From DSYU01 sp963827605 (GTDB lineage: Bacteria > Chloroflexota > Anaerolineae > Anaerolineales > Anaerolineaceae): DNA of 64,000 nucleotides. The translations under genes and the position numbers were made by a program. This document shows, piece by piece, positions 32,441 to 40,601 of the stretch; the first letter of the stretch is position 1, and every line of letters begins with the position of its first letter. Below the pieces are notes generated by a model. That model had not been told where the DNA came from. It ran no database searches and saw only the letters and a program-made list of their open reading frames with translations. The DNA is taken from the NCBI GenBank assembly GCA_963827605.1, contig CAWHBK010000001.1, forward strand, positions 1,364,001 through 1,428,000. The letters run 5' to 3'.

Positions 32441-32527
32441 AGATAATAAGTGTCCATCCATTTGTCCAACCATGAAGGAATAGCTATTTCAAACTTGCTA
32501 TAGTTAATAAAAGGAGAAGCTTTCGAT

Positions 32528-32923
32528 ATGGATAAACAAAGGTATCCAATTTTGTCTTGGGAAAGAGATGGTGAGGCGGTGATTGACTCGCAAGAAACCC
32601 TTGACTACTGGATTGAAAAGTTGGCAGAGGAAGCAAAACATGATTTTCCTTTTTCTGTAAGCTTCAGGGTCAATGAAAAAACTGAACTTGTGTTTACAGT
32701 AGGAATGGACATCAGTCATTTGGAGTTTTTTTCCGAGGAGCATCGACCACCCTTCTTAATTTCCATTGGCTCTTATGAGGATGATAGTCTGTTTGCTTTA
32801 TCGCATTTTGGAACCGTATCTGAAATGAGAAAACGGGATTTTATTCCGATAAGCGATGCAATTGAGGCAGTACATATTTATTATCAAACAGGGGCTCTAC
32901 CAGACAACATAAAATGGACATGA
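32528..32923 (+). CDS. Imm1-family immunity protein
   Basis: A 131-residue acidic protein 87 bases after the deaminase toxin, same strand. A beta-rich middle (FRVNEKTELVFTVGMDI, FLISIGSYED) is followed by the diagnostic C-terminus FIPISDAIEAVHIYYQTG with NIKW shortly after. This matches the Imm1 family, the same family as the immunity protein paired with the Burkholderia DddA deaminase. Position and family agree that it blocks the neighbouring toxin. AAAAGGAGAAG lies about ten bases before the ATG. Confidence 0.8.
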   Translation: MDKQRYPILSWERDGEAVIDSQETLDYWIEKLAEEAKHDFPFSVSFRVNEKTELVFTVGMDISHLEFFSEEHRPPFLISIGSYEDDSLFALSHFGTVSEMRKRDFIPISDAIEAVHIYYQTGALPDNIKWT

Positions 32924-33014
32924 GGTTTGCAGTAATTCTTTACCATCAATGGTAGATAGAATAGCAATACTGATTTAACCTACTGAGCATACGCTAGAAG
33001 CGTTTATCAGAGAT

Positions 33015-33689
33015 GTGCTGAGCAAAAATTTTCAGTACCAAGGTTGTGTTACTGGGAATGCTTTACAGGAAATTTTACCCATGAACGGGATTGCAGATCT
33101 AAAAATGTACAAAGAGCGTATGGTACAGCATCCGCAGCATGTAATCATTCCATTCTATCGTCAGCAGATCTACCAGATGATCGATCCAGAGCATCGTAAC
33201 TTTTTCCGGGAATGGTTGGGCATTGTCTGCGCAAAATTTGTTCTTCCGATCTGGCAGGATTATTCGGATCACCCGCTGCCCGAAAGAATGATTGTTGCGG
33301 CAGAAAAGCTTCTTCGCAAAGAAGCAAATCAGCAAGAAGTGAAAAAACTCGGTGATAAGGGGTGGAACTGGCTAGAAAACGGGCGGGATTTCGGTTTTAA
33401 AAATTATTATTCGGCATTTGCAGCGTTGCGTGCTCTGAATGAGGCCAGGGGCTTTGATCCATTTGAAGGATATCGCTTGAGCGAAGATTGGGAACATTGG
33501 CTTGATAGCGATATTGATCTCAATTCAAGCGATGTAACAAAGCTTGCTTACTTTGCTTACGCTGGCTACCCGGATGTTTTCGAATTTGACCCACAGCGTT
33601 GTCTTGCGTTCTTCACCTGGTGGTTGGACCAGGCCATACCGCAGGCCTGGGAACCGGCTCAGAAAAATTTAAGAAATCGTGAACAGTAG
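33015..33689 (+). CDS. Imm5-like all-alpha protein, possible orphan immunity
   Basis: A 224-residue helical protein with no export signal. The segment FREWLGIVCAKFVLPIWQDY followed by HPLPERMIVAAEKLLR, and a later YSAFAALRALNEARG, has the pattern of the Imm5 immunity family (conserved Arg and helix-rich fold). No toxin with a matching partner is next to it, so it would be an orphan immunity gene, a common leftover in toxin islands. The start could also be an ATG further in (33081, MNGIADLKMYKERM). Family assignment is moderate. Confidence 0.5.
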   Translation: MLSKNFQYQGCVTGNALQEILPMNGIADLKMYKERMVQHPQHVIIPFYRQQIYQMIDPEHRNFFREWLGIVCAKFVLPIWQDYSDHPLPERMIVAAEKLLRKEANQQEVKKLGDKGWNWLENGRDFGFKNYYSAFAALRALNEARGFDPFEGYRLSEDWEHWLDSDIDLNSSDVTKLAYFAYAGYPDVFEFDPQRCLAFFTWWLDQAIPQAWEPAQKNLRNREQ

Positions 33690-33730
33690 TTCACTCAATT
33701 GAATTACACTCGGTTATGTAAGTAGCTGCG

Positions 33731-33768
33731 GGCGTGGAAAGCTTATTTGATTTCCTTCTTTCCACGCC
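33731..33768 (+). terminator. Hairpin after the Imm5-like gene
   Basis: GGCGTGGAAAG (33731-33741) pairs with CTTTCCACGCC (33758-33768). It follows the Imm5-like gene by about 40 bases but has no T-run after it, so it is a weak terminator at best. Confidence 0.4.
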
Positions 33769-33914
33769 TCTGTCAGCTTTACGATACTGATCAGTGCAAT
33801 TCACTAGAATCAACCGCGAACCCATCTGGGCGGGTCGGGCTGGCCCTCTTCTTTGCTGTTGAGATCATTTCTGATTTTTAATCTTGTCCTTACAATCTTC
33901 GCTATAATGAAATT

Positions 33915-34148
33915 ATGGAAAGGGAAGTGGCGGTCGTCAATCTAGATGAAATCGCCACCCATTGGCAGATCCCGGTGGAAGTGGTCAAGACCTTTATCGT
34001 CGAATATGGCCTAAACCCCCTCAATCCCGGCGCCTGGGCGGGGGAGTTGGAGCATTGGAACCTGCTGATTGCCGCCAAGCAAAAGGCGTTTGAGGATTCA
34101 CTTTTCCCACGGCCAACGCGGCCAGAACCGGCGAAAACGTCCCCCTGA
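33915..34148 (+). CDS. Small protein of unknown function (77 aa)
   Basis: A 77-codon frame with a helix-turn-helix-like DEIATHWQIPVEVVKTFIVEY, which looks like a DNA-binding or degenerate MerR/AlpA-type segment, followed by LEHWNLLIAAKQKAFED and a Pro-rich tail. The ATG follows a purine-poor stretch and a TATAAT at 33901-33906 lies only nine bases upstream, so it may be leaderless. Its 3' end overlaps the convergent HNH gene by 51 bases. I cannot name it. Confidence 0.45.
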   Translation: MEREVAVVNLDEIATHWQIPVEVVKTFIVEYGLNPLNPGAWAGELEHWNLLIAAKQKAFEDSLFPRPTRPEPAKTSP

Positions 34149-34556
34149 GCGCTCTTCATTTTCCCGGCGCATATGGCAGTTGAAGCAGAGTACAATGGTG
34201 TTGGCAATTTCCGCCCGAATGGCCTCAATAGCATAGCCTTGAGCCGCCATATCCGAGATATTCATCCGTTTGCTTCGGATATGATGGAAGGTCAGCACAG
34301 AAAAATCATATTCGCCGCAGTCTTCACACTTAGCGTTTGACAAATATTCGTAGACAAACCGCTGGGCTTCATCAATAGCTCTCACTCTCGCGGCCCGGTT
34401 GATACTTTTGACGTTGTCTTTGTCAGTTTCATACCTGTCCCGCCCCTGTTGTTGCTGGCAGTCGCGACAGACGGATTGCAGGTAGCCTTTTTTCTGGTCG
34501 CGCCAGTTGAACTGCAACTCGTCTTTTTCTTCTCCGCAGTGGATGCAGCGTCTCAC
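34098..34556 (-). CDS. HNH endonuclease-type zinc protein
   Basis: A 152-residue protein from the GTG at 34556, which has AAGGAG eight bases upstream (an in-frame GTG at 34565 overlaps that site). It has two Cys clusters: an N-terminal ribbon CIHCGEEK with CRDCQQQ, and a C-terminal HNH core CEDCGEYDFSVLTFHHIRSK with IVLCFNCHMRREN. The His-His and Asn-Cys-His elements are those of HNH nucleases that nick or cut DNA, common in mobile DNA. Role in the island is unknown; it could help mobility in place of the missing integrase, but that is speculation. Confidence 0.75.
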   Translation of the reverse strand: MRRCIHCGEEKDELQFNWRDQKKGYLQSVCRDCQQQQGRDRYETDKDNVKSINRAARVRAIDEAQRFVYEYLSNAKCEDCGEYDFSVLTFHHIRSKRMNISDMAAQGYAIEAIRAEIANTIVLCFNCHMRRENEERSGGRFRRFWPRWPWEK

Positions 34557-34691
34557 TCTGTCCACTCCTTCCAGTGTATAAGCTAAGTCATTCGCTAAGT
34601 AGCAAAAGAAACGACCCCCAGATGTGGGGGCCGGTGGACTTTTAAGACACTTTTTTACTTTATTTAGGGGTTGGTTTCAGCGGGTAGAAGC

Positions 34692-34733
34692 TGTGTGTGA
34701 TACATGCGCTCTAACCAACTGAGCTACGCGCCC
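34692..34733 (-). pseudogene. 5' half of tRNA-Val at the right island edge
   Basis: On the minus strand GGGCGCGTAGCTCAGTTGG onward is identical to the 5' half of tRNA-Val at 31000-31074, up to the anticodon loop, where identity ends abruptly. No 3' half follows, so it cannot fold as a tRNA. Confidence 0.85.
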
Positions 34734-34872
34734 GAAGTAACCAAATTATATTAGTTCCTTATAGGATGGCCAAGGTCCGAAACGCTAAAATGATTTCGAC
34801 CAGCCTTTTCGAGCGAACCCGGACTCCCATTTCAGCCACAACTTTATAGTATTTTATGCGTTCTCATAAACA

Positions 34873-34916
34873 AGAGACTCGCTTGAGGCGGTTATACACG
34901 CCTCAAGCGAGTCTCT
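34873..34916 (-). terminator. Terminator-type hairpin of the 74-residue protein gene
   Basis: A perfect 18-bp stem, 34873-34890 with 34899-34916, around loop GTTATACA, 22 bases past the stop of the minus-strand gene at 34939. The left repeat has a damaged version (31213-31256). No strong T-run follows. Confidence 0.7.
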
Positions 34917-34938
34917 GTCATTCCGCGTACGCAGTGGT

Positions 34939-35163
34939 TTACTTGACTCTTTTGTTGACCTCAGCCAGCATCGCCTCGGCTTTTTCCTTGGTCAGGCCAA
35001 GCTGGGCGGCCTGGGGCATGGCAAGGACCATATTGATCGTCAATCCCTTTAACATCCCTACCATCGGGTTGCTTGAGACGCCTGGAAGGTACTGGTCAAG
35101 GACAGCCTTGGCCTGCGGGTTGTCTAAAAGCGTGCCTAATTGTGTATCGAGTGTGAATGCCAT
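34939..35163 (-). CDS. Small conserved protein of unknown function (74 aa)
   Basis: A 74-residue protein: DTQLGTLLDNPQAKAVLDQYLPG, then SSNPMVGMLKGLTINMVLAM and LTKEKAEAMLAEVNKRVK. The Leu/Asn-Pro/Ala pattern matches a small helical domain that also occurs at the C-terminus of some glycoside hydrolases, but a function is not known to me. RBS AGGAGG is close to the ATG (GGAACGG/AGGAGG region on the minus strand). It is the first gene outside the island on the right. Confidence 0.65.
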   Translation of the reverse strand: MAFTLDTQLGTLLDNPQAKAVLDQYLPGVSSNPMVGMLKGLTINMVLAMPQAAQLGLTKEKAEAMLAEVNKRVK

Positions 35164-35239
35164 CCGTTCCTCCTGATTTCAAAAAAGATTGGGAATCATT
35201 TACAACCGCAAAATCCATTAAACACAGCATTCCGCTGGC

Positions 35240-36142
35240 TTAATTCGTCGACGCAACTTCCTCGGCGGCCTGTTTCGGTGCGCCACCTTCCATATGGCTC
35301 GCTGTACCATGATACAGTTCCAGGCCCTGGCTAAAGATCACCGCCTGAGCCGCCAGCAGCCAGAGGAAAAACAGGCCAAGAACGATGCTGGCCGTGTTGA
35401 TGATCCTGCCCAGGTTGTTTTGCATATTGGTAAGCATCGCTTTCAAATTATCCATTGACGTCTGGGATTGGTTCACCATCGCCTGGTAGTCTCGTAAACT
35501 CTTCGATATCAGAGCAACATTTGTTGACATCGTTTCCAGGTTGCTCCTGATCAGATCCAGGTTGTCATCCGCTTTATCCATACTGACAGAGATTTCCTTA
35601 AAAGTGGCCGGCATATCCTTCATACTGACTGCCAGTTCGTCCAAAGAGTCCGCCAGTGGTTTTTCAGGGTTGTAAGGCTGGCTCGTCGCCGGCACAAAAG
35701 CGCTGATCAGAGGAACTGCGCCGATCACAGCCCGGAATGTGTCAAGCGACTTTATCGCGCTCTCCAGCGATCTGGCTGCTTCACCCGCAGCCACTAAAGA
35801 GTCATTGGCCGCATTAAACGTTGTGGGCAGCGTTTTCCCCATGACGCCGTTCACCTGGGTGATGACCGGTTGGGTATCTTTCACCGATGCAGCCGTCGCG
35901 CCCAACATTTCGGCAAGCGCCTCCACACTGTTTACCGAAGCCCCCAGCGCCTGGTTCGTAACCACCAACGCCTTTTGGCTGGTATCGATACTGTCGACCA
36001 GGGTGTTAATGGTGGTCGAGATCGATGTCGTTAATGCCGGACGCACCATCCATATACCTGCCAGCCCGGCCAGACTCAGCGCCAGCCCAATAATCCCCGC
36101 GATCATAACAAATATCCCTAACAAGCGCCGCAAGATACCCAT
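35240..36142 (-). CDS. Membrane protein with two terminal spans and a long coiled outer domain
   Basis: A 300-residue protein. One span lies at residues 8-32 (IFVMIAGIIGLALSLAGLAG) and one near 258-280 (ASIVLGLFFLWLLAAQAVIF). Between them about 220 residues are Ser/Thr/Asn/Val-rich helices with heptad spacing (VTNQALGASVNSVEALAEML; ISVSMDKADDNLDLIRSNLE), as in the sensory part of chemoreceptors or tape-measure-like proteins. No signalling domain is attached; only a short tail (EEVASTN) follows. Function unknown. Confidence 0.6.
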   Translation of the reverse strand: MGILRRLLGIFVMIAGIIGLALSLAGLAGIWMVRPALTTSISTTINTLVDSIDTSQKALVVTNQALGASVNSVEALAEMLGATAASVKDTQPVITQVNGVMGKTLPTTFNAANDSLVAAGEAARSLESAIKSLDTFRAVIGAVPLISAFVPATSQPYNPEKPLADSLDELAVSMKDMPATFKEISVSMDKADDNLDLIRSNLETMSTNVALISKSLRDYQAMVNQSQTSMDNLKAMLTNMQNNLGRIINTASIVLGLFFLWLLAAQAVIFSQGLELYHGTASHMEGGAPKQAAEEVASTN

Positions 36143-36260
36143 GATTACTCCCGGAAACTGTTTTTATAAAGGATTTCCATAATTATTATACAGATTTTAG
36201 CAGATATGACATAGTGTAATAACCGCCGAGAAACAAGCTTACCACTGATTTGGTTTATGA

Positions 36261-36299
36261 ATAAAATCGTCCTGCGTGGACCGCGCAAGACGATTTTAT
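36261..36299 (-). terminator. Terminator after the BNR-repeat gene
   Basis: ATAAAATCGTC (36261-36271) pairs with GACGATTTTAT (36289-36299), with a T-rich exit on the minus strand. It lies 30 bases past the stop of the BNR-repeat gene. Confidence 0.65.
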
Positions 36300-36328
36300 C
36301 AAAAAGGAATATGGGTTACTAACCGCCT

Positions 36329-37483
36329 TTATACTATGGCGGTCTCAACCGAAAGGATCGGGGGAAGAAAATCAGCCAGCATTTCCCATGTGTCGCCATC
36401 ATCCCGGCTGTAGAAAAGCTGCCCGGTGTCGGTGCCTGCGTAGATCCCCGCCTGATCAAACGTATCCGTTGCCATCGCTTCGCGCAGCACCAGCATATGC
36501 GCGTTCTTGGGCAACCCGGCGGTCTGGCGCTGCCAGCTCTCGCCGGCATCACGACTGCGCCATACGGCAAATTGCCCATCCACGCTCATACGGTACTCAT
36601 CACTCTCCTCAAGAACGATATAGACCGTCTTGGGATCGTGGGGATGCACAGCAATCGGGAAACCAAACCGGCTGGGCAGCCGGCCTTCGCCAATATCGAC
36701 CCAATCATCCCCGCCGTTGTCGCTGCGATACACACCGCAGTGGTTTTGTTGAAAGAGCACGTCCGGTCGGGTAGGGTGCATTTCCAGCTTATGTACGCAC
36801 TGTCCAAATTCGGGGAAGTGCGATTCCCCAGAAAAATCGACCCGTGTATTTTTATTGCGCGGCTGCCAGGTCTGCCCGCCATCGTCCGTGCGGTAAACGC
36901 CAGCTGCCGATATAGCCACAAACATGCGCTTTGCATTACGCGGGTCGAGGACAATGGTATGCAGGCAGAGCCCACCCGCCCCAGGGGCCCATTGGCCACG
37001 CTGCGGGTGGTCGTACAGGCTTTCCAGGTGCGACCAGGTTTCGCCGCGGTCGCTAGATTTGAACAAGGAGGCTGGCTGGGCGCCCGCGTATAGCACTCCC
37101 GGCTCTTCCGCCCGGCCGGGGGTGATATTCCATACTTTCAGGATCTCTTCAGGTGTTTCCGGGATCGGTTTCCCGGAATAGGCTTCCTCTGGCGTTCCAG
37201 CCGGCCTGCCAGACTTTGACGGCCTGGAAAACTTTGGTACCACTGCCGCCTGCGTCCAGTTCTTACCCATGTCATCCGAATAGTGTGTGGTGGGTCCGTA
37301 AACAAAATGCGTAAGCGAGGCGTGCAGCCTTTGATCGCGGGGATCCATCGTTATGTGCATCATGTTCCATCCCTTGAAGAGCACATCGCTGACTGCCCAT
37401 TTTTTTCTGTCGCGGTCGCTGGTAAAAATGAATCCCCCTTTGCGCGTGCCAACCATCACCATAACCTTGTTCTGATTGCTCAT
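36329..37483 (-). CDS. BNR/sialidase-like beta-propeller protein (VPS10/photosystem II assembly-factor type)
   Basis: A 384-residue protein made of beta-propeller blades with Asp-box turns: SSDRGETWSHL, RTDDGGQTWQPR, RSDNGGDDWVDI, RSRDAGESWQRQ and YSRDDGDTWEML. This is the pattern of sialidase-superfamily exo-alpha-sialidase/Ycf48-like propellers; the catalytic residues of true sialidases are not evident. There is no signal peptide, so the protein is probably cytoplasmic. The start has AAAGGAGG seven bases upstream. Confidence 0.85.
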   Translation of the reverse strand: MSNQNKVMVMVGTRKGGFIFTSDRDRKKWAVSDVLFKGWNMMHITMDPRDQRLHASLTHFVYGPTTHYSDDMGKNWTQAAVVPKFSRPSKSGRPAGTPEEAYSGKPIPETPEEILKVWNITPGRAEEPGVLYAGAQPASLFKSSDRGETWSHLESLYDHPQRGQWAPGAGGLCLHTIVLDPRNAKRMFVAISAAGVYRTDDGGQTWQPRNKNTRVDFSGESHFPEFGQCVHKLEMHPTRPDVLFQQNHCGVYRSDNGGDDWVDIGEGRLPSRFGFPIAVHPHDPKTVYIVLEESDEYRMSVDGQFAVWRSRDAGESWQRQTAGLPKNAHMLVLREAMATDTFDQAGIYAGTDTGQLFYSRDDGDTWEMLADFLPPILSVETAIV

Positions 37484-37661
37484 TGGAAACCTCCTTTACG
37501 ATCCTAGAACAAATGTGTCGTTTATTGATAATAAAATATATCATTATTGTCCGAATTACAAGCGGCAATTTCCGCTTTGCTAGATCCTGTGCCGGATTCC
37601 ACGGTGTAAGTATCCGGTGCAGCGCCGAATATATCGAGTTTTTGATACCGCGGGGTGCTAG

Positions 37662-37713
37662 GTAATTCGCCGAAAGTATCTTTACAAAAAGAGCTTTACG
37701 CCAGGCGAATTAC
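37662..37713. repeat. Inverted repeat in the gap before the BNR gene
   Basis: GTAATTCGCC (37662-37671) and GGCGAATTAC (37704-37713) are perfect 10-base arms 32 bases apart, in a 287-base gap without a gene. It may be the end of a small non-autonomous element or an RNA hairpin; no target duplication is obvious. Confidence 0.45.
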
Positions 37714-37770
37714 GAGAGCAAAACGCCCGGCTACAGGTTTTGTTTTGTAAAAATTCGTATGGCATTTTGC

Positions 37771-38727
37771 TTAACGCACCTGGCCTGAAAGGCTGTCGAC
37801 TGACCCAAAAAGCTGTTTCAAGCGCGCCAGCGTGTCCGCTGGCAGCGGGCCGCGCTTCACCGCCTCCAGGTTGGCCTTCAGGTGATCCGCGCTGCTCGTT
37901 CCGCACAGCACGCTGTCCATGCCGGGTTCAAAAGCACTAAACCGGTAAGCGGCTTCCGACAGTGTCTCGCTGACCCCGCGCAAGCCCAGGCTTTCCATCA
38001 GGTCGGGTGCGGCTGCCAGTCCAGGGTCGATTTCTCCATTCTCGGCCAGACGCTGGAGCAAAATGCGCAGCAGGTGCTCATCAATCAGCCCACGGCGCAC
38101 AGCAAACATGCCCAGCGTGCCAATCCCCTTAAGAAGCGTAACCGCCAACACCCGCTCGCGGGCGGAAGGATTGAGAATGTTGAAGCCAACCATAAACACA
38201 TCCCAATCCTCGTCTTGCAGCGCGCGCTGCAGCATCTCGTGACGGGTATCCCGCTCAAATGCTTCGGTGATGCCAATGCAGCGGACTTTACCAGCCTGGC
38301 GGGCGCGCTCCAGAACCGGCAGGAAGCGCTCGCGGCTGGCCTCGTAATATTGCAAACCCAGGCCGTGGATGAAATAAATGTCGATCATTTCCACCCCCAG
38401 CTCGCGCAGGCTGGTCTCCAGGTTTTCCTGGAAAGCCTGCGCGGTTAGCAGCTGGCCGTTCGCGTCCAGGTAGGGGCTTTTGCTGGAAATCACCACTCCC
38501 TCGCGCCGCCTGCCCTTAAGGGCTAATCCTACCGCGCGCTCCGTCTGATAGACGCGAGCGGTGTCGATCAGGGTAATACCCAGGTCAAGCGCTGCACGCA
38601 CCACATCCGCGGCGTGCGCCTCACTTTGGCCGGTCGAAAGCCCCAACCGGCTGTTGCCGCCCCCACCCAGCCCTAATATGCTCACAGTCAGGTTTGTTCG
38701 GCCCAAAGCGCGGGTTTCAACAGGCAT
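37771..38727 (-). CDS. Aldo/keto reductase
   Basis: A 318-residue TIM-barrel reductase with LGRTNLTVSILGLGGGGNSR, the catalytic Asp-Tyr region DTARVYQTERAVGLAL, SSKSPYLDANG at the Lys strand and YFIHGLGLQYYEASRERFLP. The usual NADPH-binding C-terminal segment is somewhat degenerate (FEPGMDSVLCGTSSADHLKAN). The start has GGAGGAG upstream. Substrate unknown. A Gly-rich turn (GLGGGGNSRLG) near the N-terminus is slightly longer than usual. Confidence 0.88.
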   Translation of the reverse strand: MPVETRALGRTNLTVSILGLGGGGNSRLGLSTGQSEAHAADVVRAALDLGITLIDTARVYQTERAVGLALKGRRREGVVISSKSPYLDANGQLLTAQAFQENLETSLRELGVEMIDIYFIHGLGLQYYEASRERFLPVLERARQAGKVRCIGITEAFERDTRHEMLQRALQDEDWDVFMVGFNILNPSARERVLAVTLLKGIGTLGMFAVRRGLIDEHLLRILLQRLAENGEIDPGLAAAPDLMESLGLRGVSETLSEAAYRFSAFEPGMDSVLCGTSSADHLKANLEAVKRGPLPADTLARLKQLFGSVDSLSGQVR

Positions 38728-38895
38728 AAAAAAACTCCTCCAGGATGGAATGTCAGGAAATAAAGGTCATTTTCAGCAGGCCTAGGCACGGCCGCTTTGC
38801 CCGCTCAGGGTTTCCCGCCCAATGAACAGCCCACCCCTGGCTTCTTGAGTAAAGGCGCCAAACTGACATGGCGGCGCCACGGCAGCGCCGCCCTA

Positions 38896-39651
38896 TTAAC
38901 CAAACCGGCCCTGCACGTAATCCTCGGTACGCTTATCTTTTGGGTTTACAAACAGTGTTTTTCCTTCCCCAAACTCGACCAGTTCGCCTTGCAGGAAAAA
39001 CGCGGCGTAATCCGCCACGCGCGCCGACTGCTGAATGTTGTGCGGGGCAATGACAATCGTGTAGCGCTCGGCCAGTTCCGCCAGCAGTTGCTCAATGCGC
39101 GCGGTAATGATCGGGTCGAGCGCCGATGTGGGTTCGTCCAGCATGATGACTTCCGGCTCAAGGGCCAGGATGCGCGCCAGGCATAACCGCTGCTGCTGCC
39201 CACCGGAAAGCGCGGCGGCCGGTGAGTCCAGCCGGTTGCAGACCTCGTCCCACAGTACCGCCTGTCGCAGCGAGTGTTCAACGACATCATCGAGTTTATT
39301 CTTGCGCTTCTCACCCGCCACTTCCAGTCCAAAGCTGACGTTTTGGTAAATGGTTAGCGGCAGTGGCACTGGTCGGGAAAAGACAATGCCGATCTTACGG
39401 CGCAGATCAACCACATTGACGGATGGGTCGAGGATATTTTTTCCATTAAAAAGCACCTGCCCTTTGAGCAGCGACACGTCCGTCAGGTCGTTCAGCCGGT
39501 TGAGTACGCGCAGCAGGGTGGATTTCCCGCCTCCTGCCGGGCCAAACAAAACGGTGACGGCATTGGCTGGAATGTGCATACTGATGTCTCGCAGGCTCTC
39601 CAGCCCGTCAGAGTACGTGACGCTGAGGTGTTCGATCAAGATCTTATCCAT
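38896..39651 (-). CDS. pstB: Phosphate ABC transporter ATP-binding protein
   Basis: A 251-residue ATPase from the ATG at 39651, which has AAGG upstream, 14 bases after pstA ends. It has Walker A GPAGGGKSTLLRVLN, a PstB-type LNDLTDVSLLKGQVLFNG segment, IGIVFSRPVPLPLTIYQNV, signature LSGGQQQRLCLARIL and Walker B VIMLDEPTSALDP. It is the last gene of the pstSCAB set; no phoU follows. A GC-rich hairpin (38870-38892) sits right after the stop. Confidence 0.92.
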   Translation of the reverse strand: MDKILIEHLSVTYSDGLESLRDISMHIPANAVTVLFGPAGGGKSTLLRVLNRLNDLTDVSLLKGQVLFNGKNILDPSVNVVDLRRKIGIVFSRPVPLPLTIYQNVSFGLEVAGEKRKNKLDDVVEHSLRQAVLWDEVCNRLDSPAAALSGGQQQRLCLARILALEPEVIMLDEPTSALDPIITARIEQLLAELAERYTIVIAPHNIQQSARVADYAAFFLQGELVEFGEGKTLFVNPKDKRTEDYVQGRFG

Positions 39652-39665
39652 TGCTGCCACACCTT

Positions 39666-40601
39666 TTACCACTGCCGCCGGGCGCGCGCCCGCTGGCGGA
39701 TCATCGTCGCGATCAGGTTCATCCCCAAGACAAAGACCAGCAGCACCAGCACCGTGCCATACTGAATTTGCACCGGCATTCCGGGCACCTGGGTGGAGAT
39801 GACAAAAATATGATATGGCAGGGCCATTGTCGCGTCAAAAGGCGAGCCGGGTAAGCGAGGTAAGAAGAAGGCCACCCCGGTGAACAAAATTGGCGCGGTT
39901 TCCCCGGCGGCCCGTTCCAGTCCCAGGATCACACCGGTGAGCACTCCCGGCAGCGCCTGGGGCAGCGTGATGCGCCAGACGGTTTGCCAGCGGGTGGCCC
40001 CCAGCGAGATAGCCACTACCCGGAAGGAATACGGCACCGTGCGTAAGGCTTGCTCGGTCGTGCTGATAATCACCGGCAGAGTCATGATACCCAGGGTCAA
40101 CGAAGAGGCCAGGATACTGGTACCAAAGTTTAGGAACAGAACGAATAACCCCAGCCCAAATAGCCCATAAACCACCGAAGGGATACCAGCCAGATTGATA
40201 ATCGCGATGCGGATCAGCCGGGTCCACCGGTTATCCACAGCATACTCGGCCAGGTAGATCCCCGCCGCTACACCCAATGGCACCGCGCTAATCGCGGTGC
40301 CCAACGTCAGGTAAAAGGTTCCTACAATCGCTGGCAGAATGCCCCCGGCGCGCATCCCGTCCCGCGGGTAACCGGTCAGGAACTCCCAGCTAATCGCCGG
40401 AAGCCCGCGCGCCACGATATACAGCACCAGCAAAATTATCGGCAGCACCGCCAGCAAGCTTACCAGACCAACCAGAGCAAATCCCAACTTTTCCTGTCGA
40501 TTTCGGGCAGCCGGCCGGCGCGCATGGCTGGCAGCTACCACTCCTACAGACCTCTTTTGTGGATTGTCCACAGGCTTCGGGAAAGCTGAAGAAGTTTTCA
40601 T
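39666..40601 (-). CDS. pstA: Phosphate ABC transporter permease
   Basis: A 311-residue permease with six spans. Key elements: FLTGYPRDGMRAGGILPAIVG, AVPLGVAAGIYLAEY, the EAA-like loop VAISLGATRWQTVWRITLPQAL and LERAAGETAPILFTG. The true start is the ATG at 40601, overlapping the pstC stop as ATGA, rather than a longer frame to 40799 that lies inside pstC. The N-terminal 50 residues are a polar cytoplasmic extension. Confidence 0.92.
   Translation of the reverse strand: MKTSSAFPKPVDNPQKRSVGVVAASHARRPAARNRQEKLGFALVGLVSLLAVLPIILLVLYIVARGLPAISWEFLTGYPRDGMRAGGILPAIVGTFYLTLGTAISAVPLGVAAGIYLAEYAVDNRWTRLIRIAIINLAGIPSVVYGLFGLGLFVLFLNFGTSILASSLTLGIMTLPVIISTTEQALRTVPYSFRVVAISLGATRWQTVWRITLPQALPGVLTGVILGLERAAGETAPILFTGVAFFLPRLPGSPFDATMALPYHIFVISTQVPGMPVQIQYGTVLVLLVFVLGMNLIATMIRQRARARRQW

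Larger units (their letters stand above)
34692..34917. repeat. Right copy of the 226-bp island-flanking direct repeat
   Basis: Partner of 31033-31258. It holds the tRNA 5' half, a weakened promoter (TTGGCC, TATAAT) and a perfect terminator hairpin. Because that terminator directly serves the native small gene at 34939-35163, this end looks like the original chromosome on the upstream side. The HNH gene and a CCCCCAGATGTGGGGG hairpin (about 34614-34629) lie just inside it. Confidence 0.85.

Noticed and set aside
31000..34733. A standard integrase-driven tRNA island
   Set aside because: The duplicated part is the 5' half plus upstream promoter rather than the 3' half, and no integrase gene is present, so this label was not used for the island.
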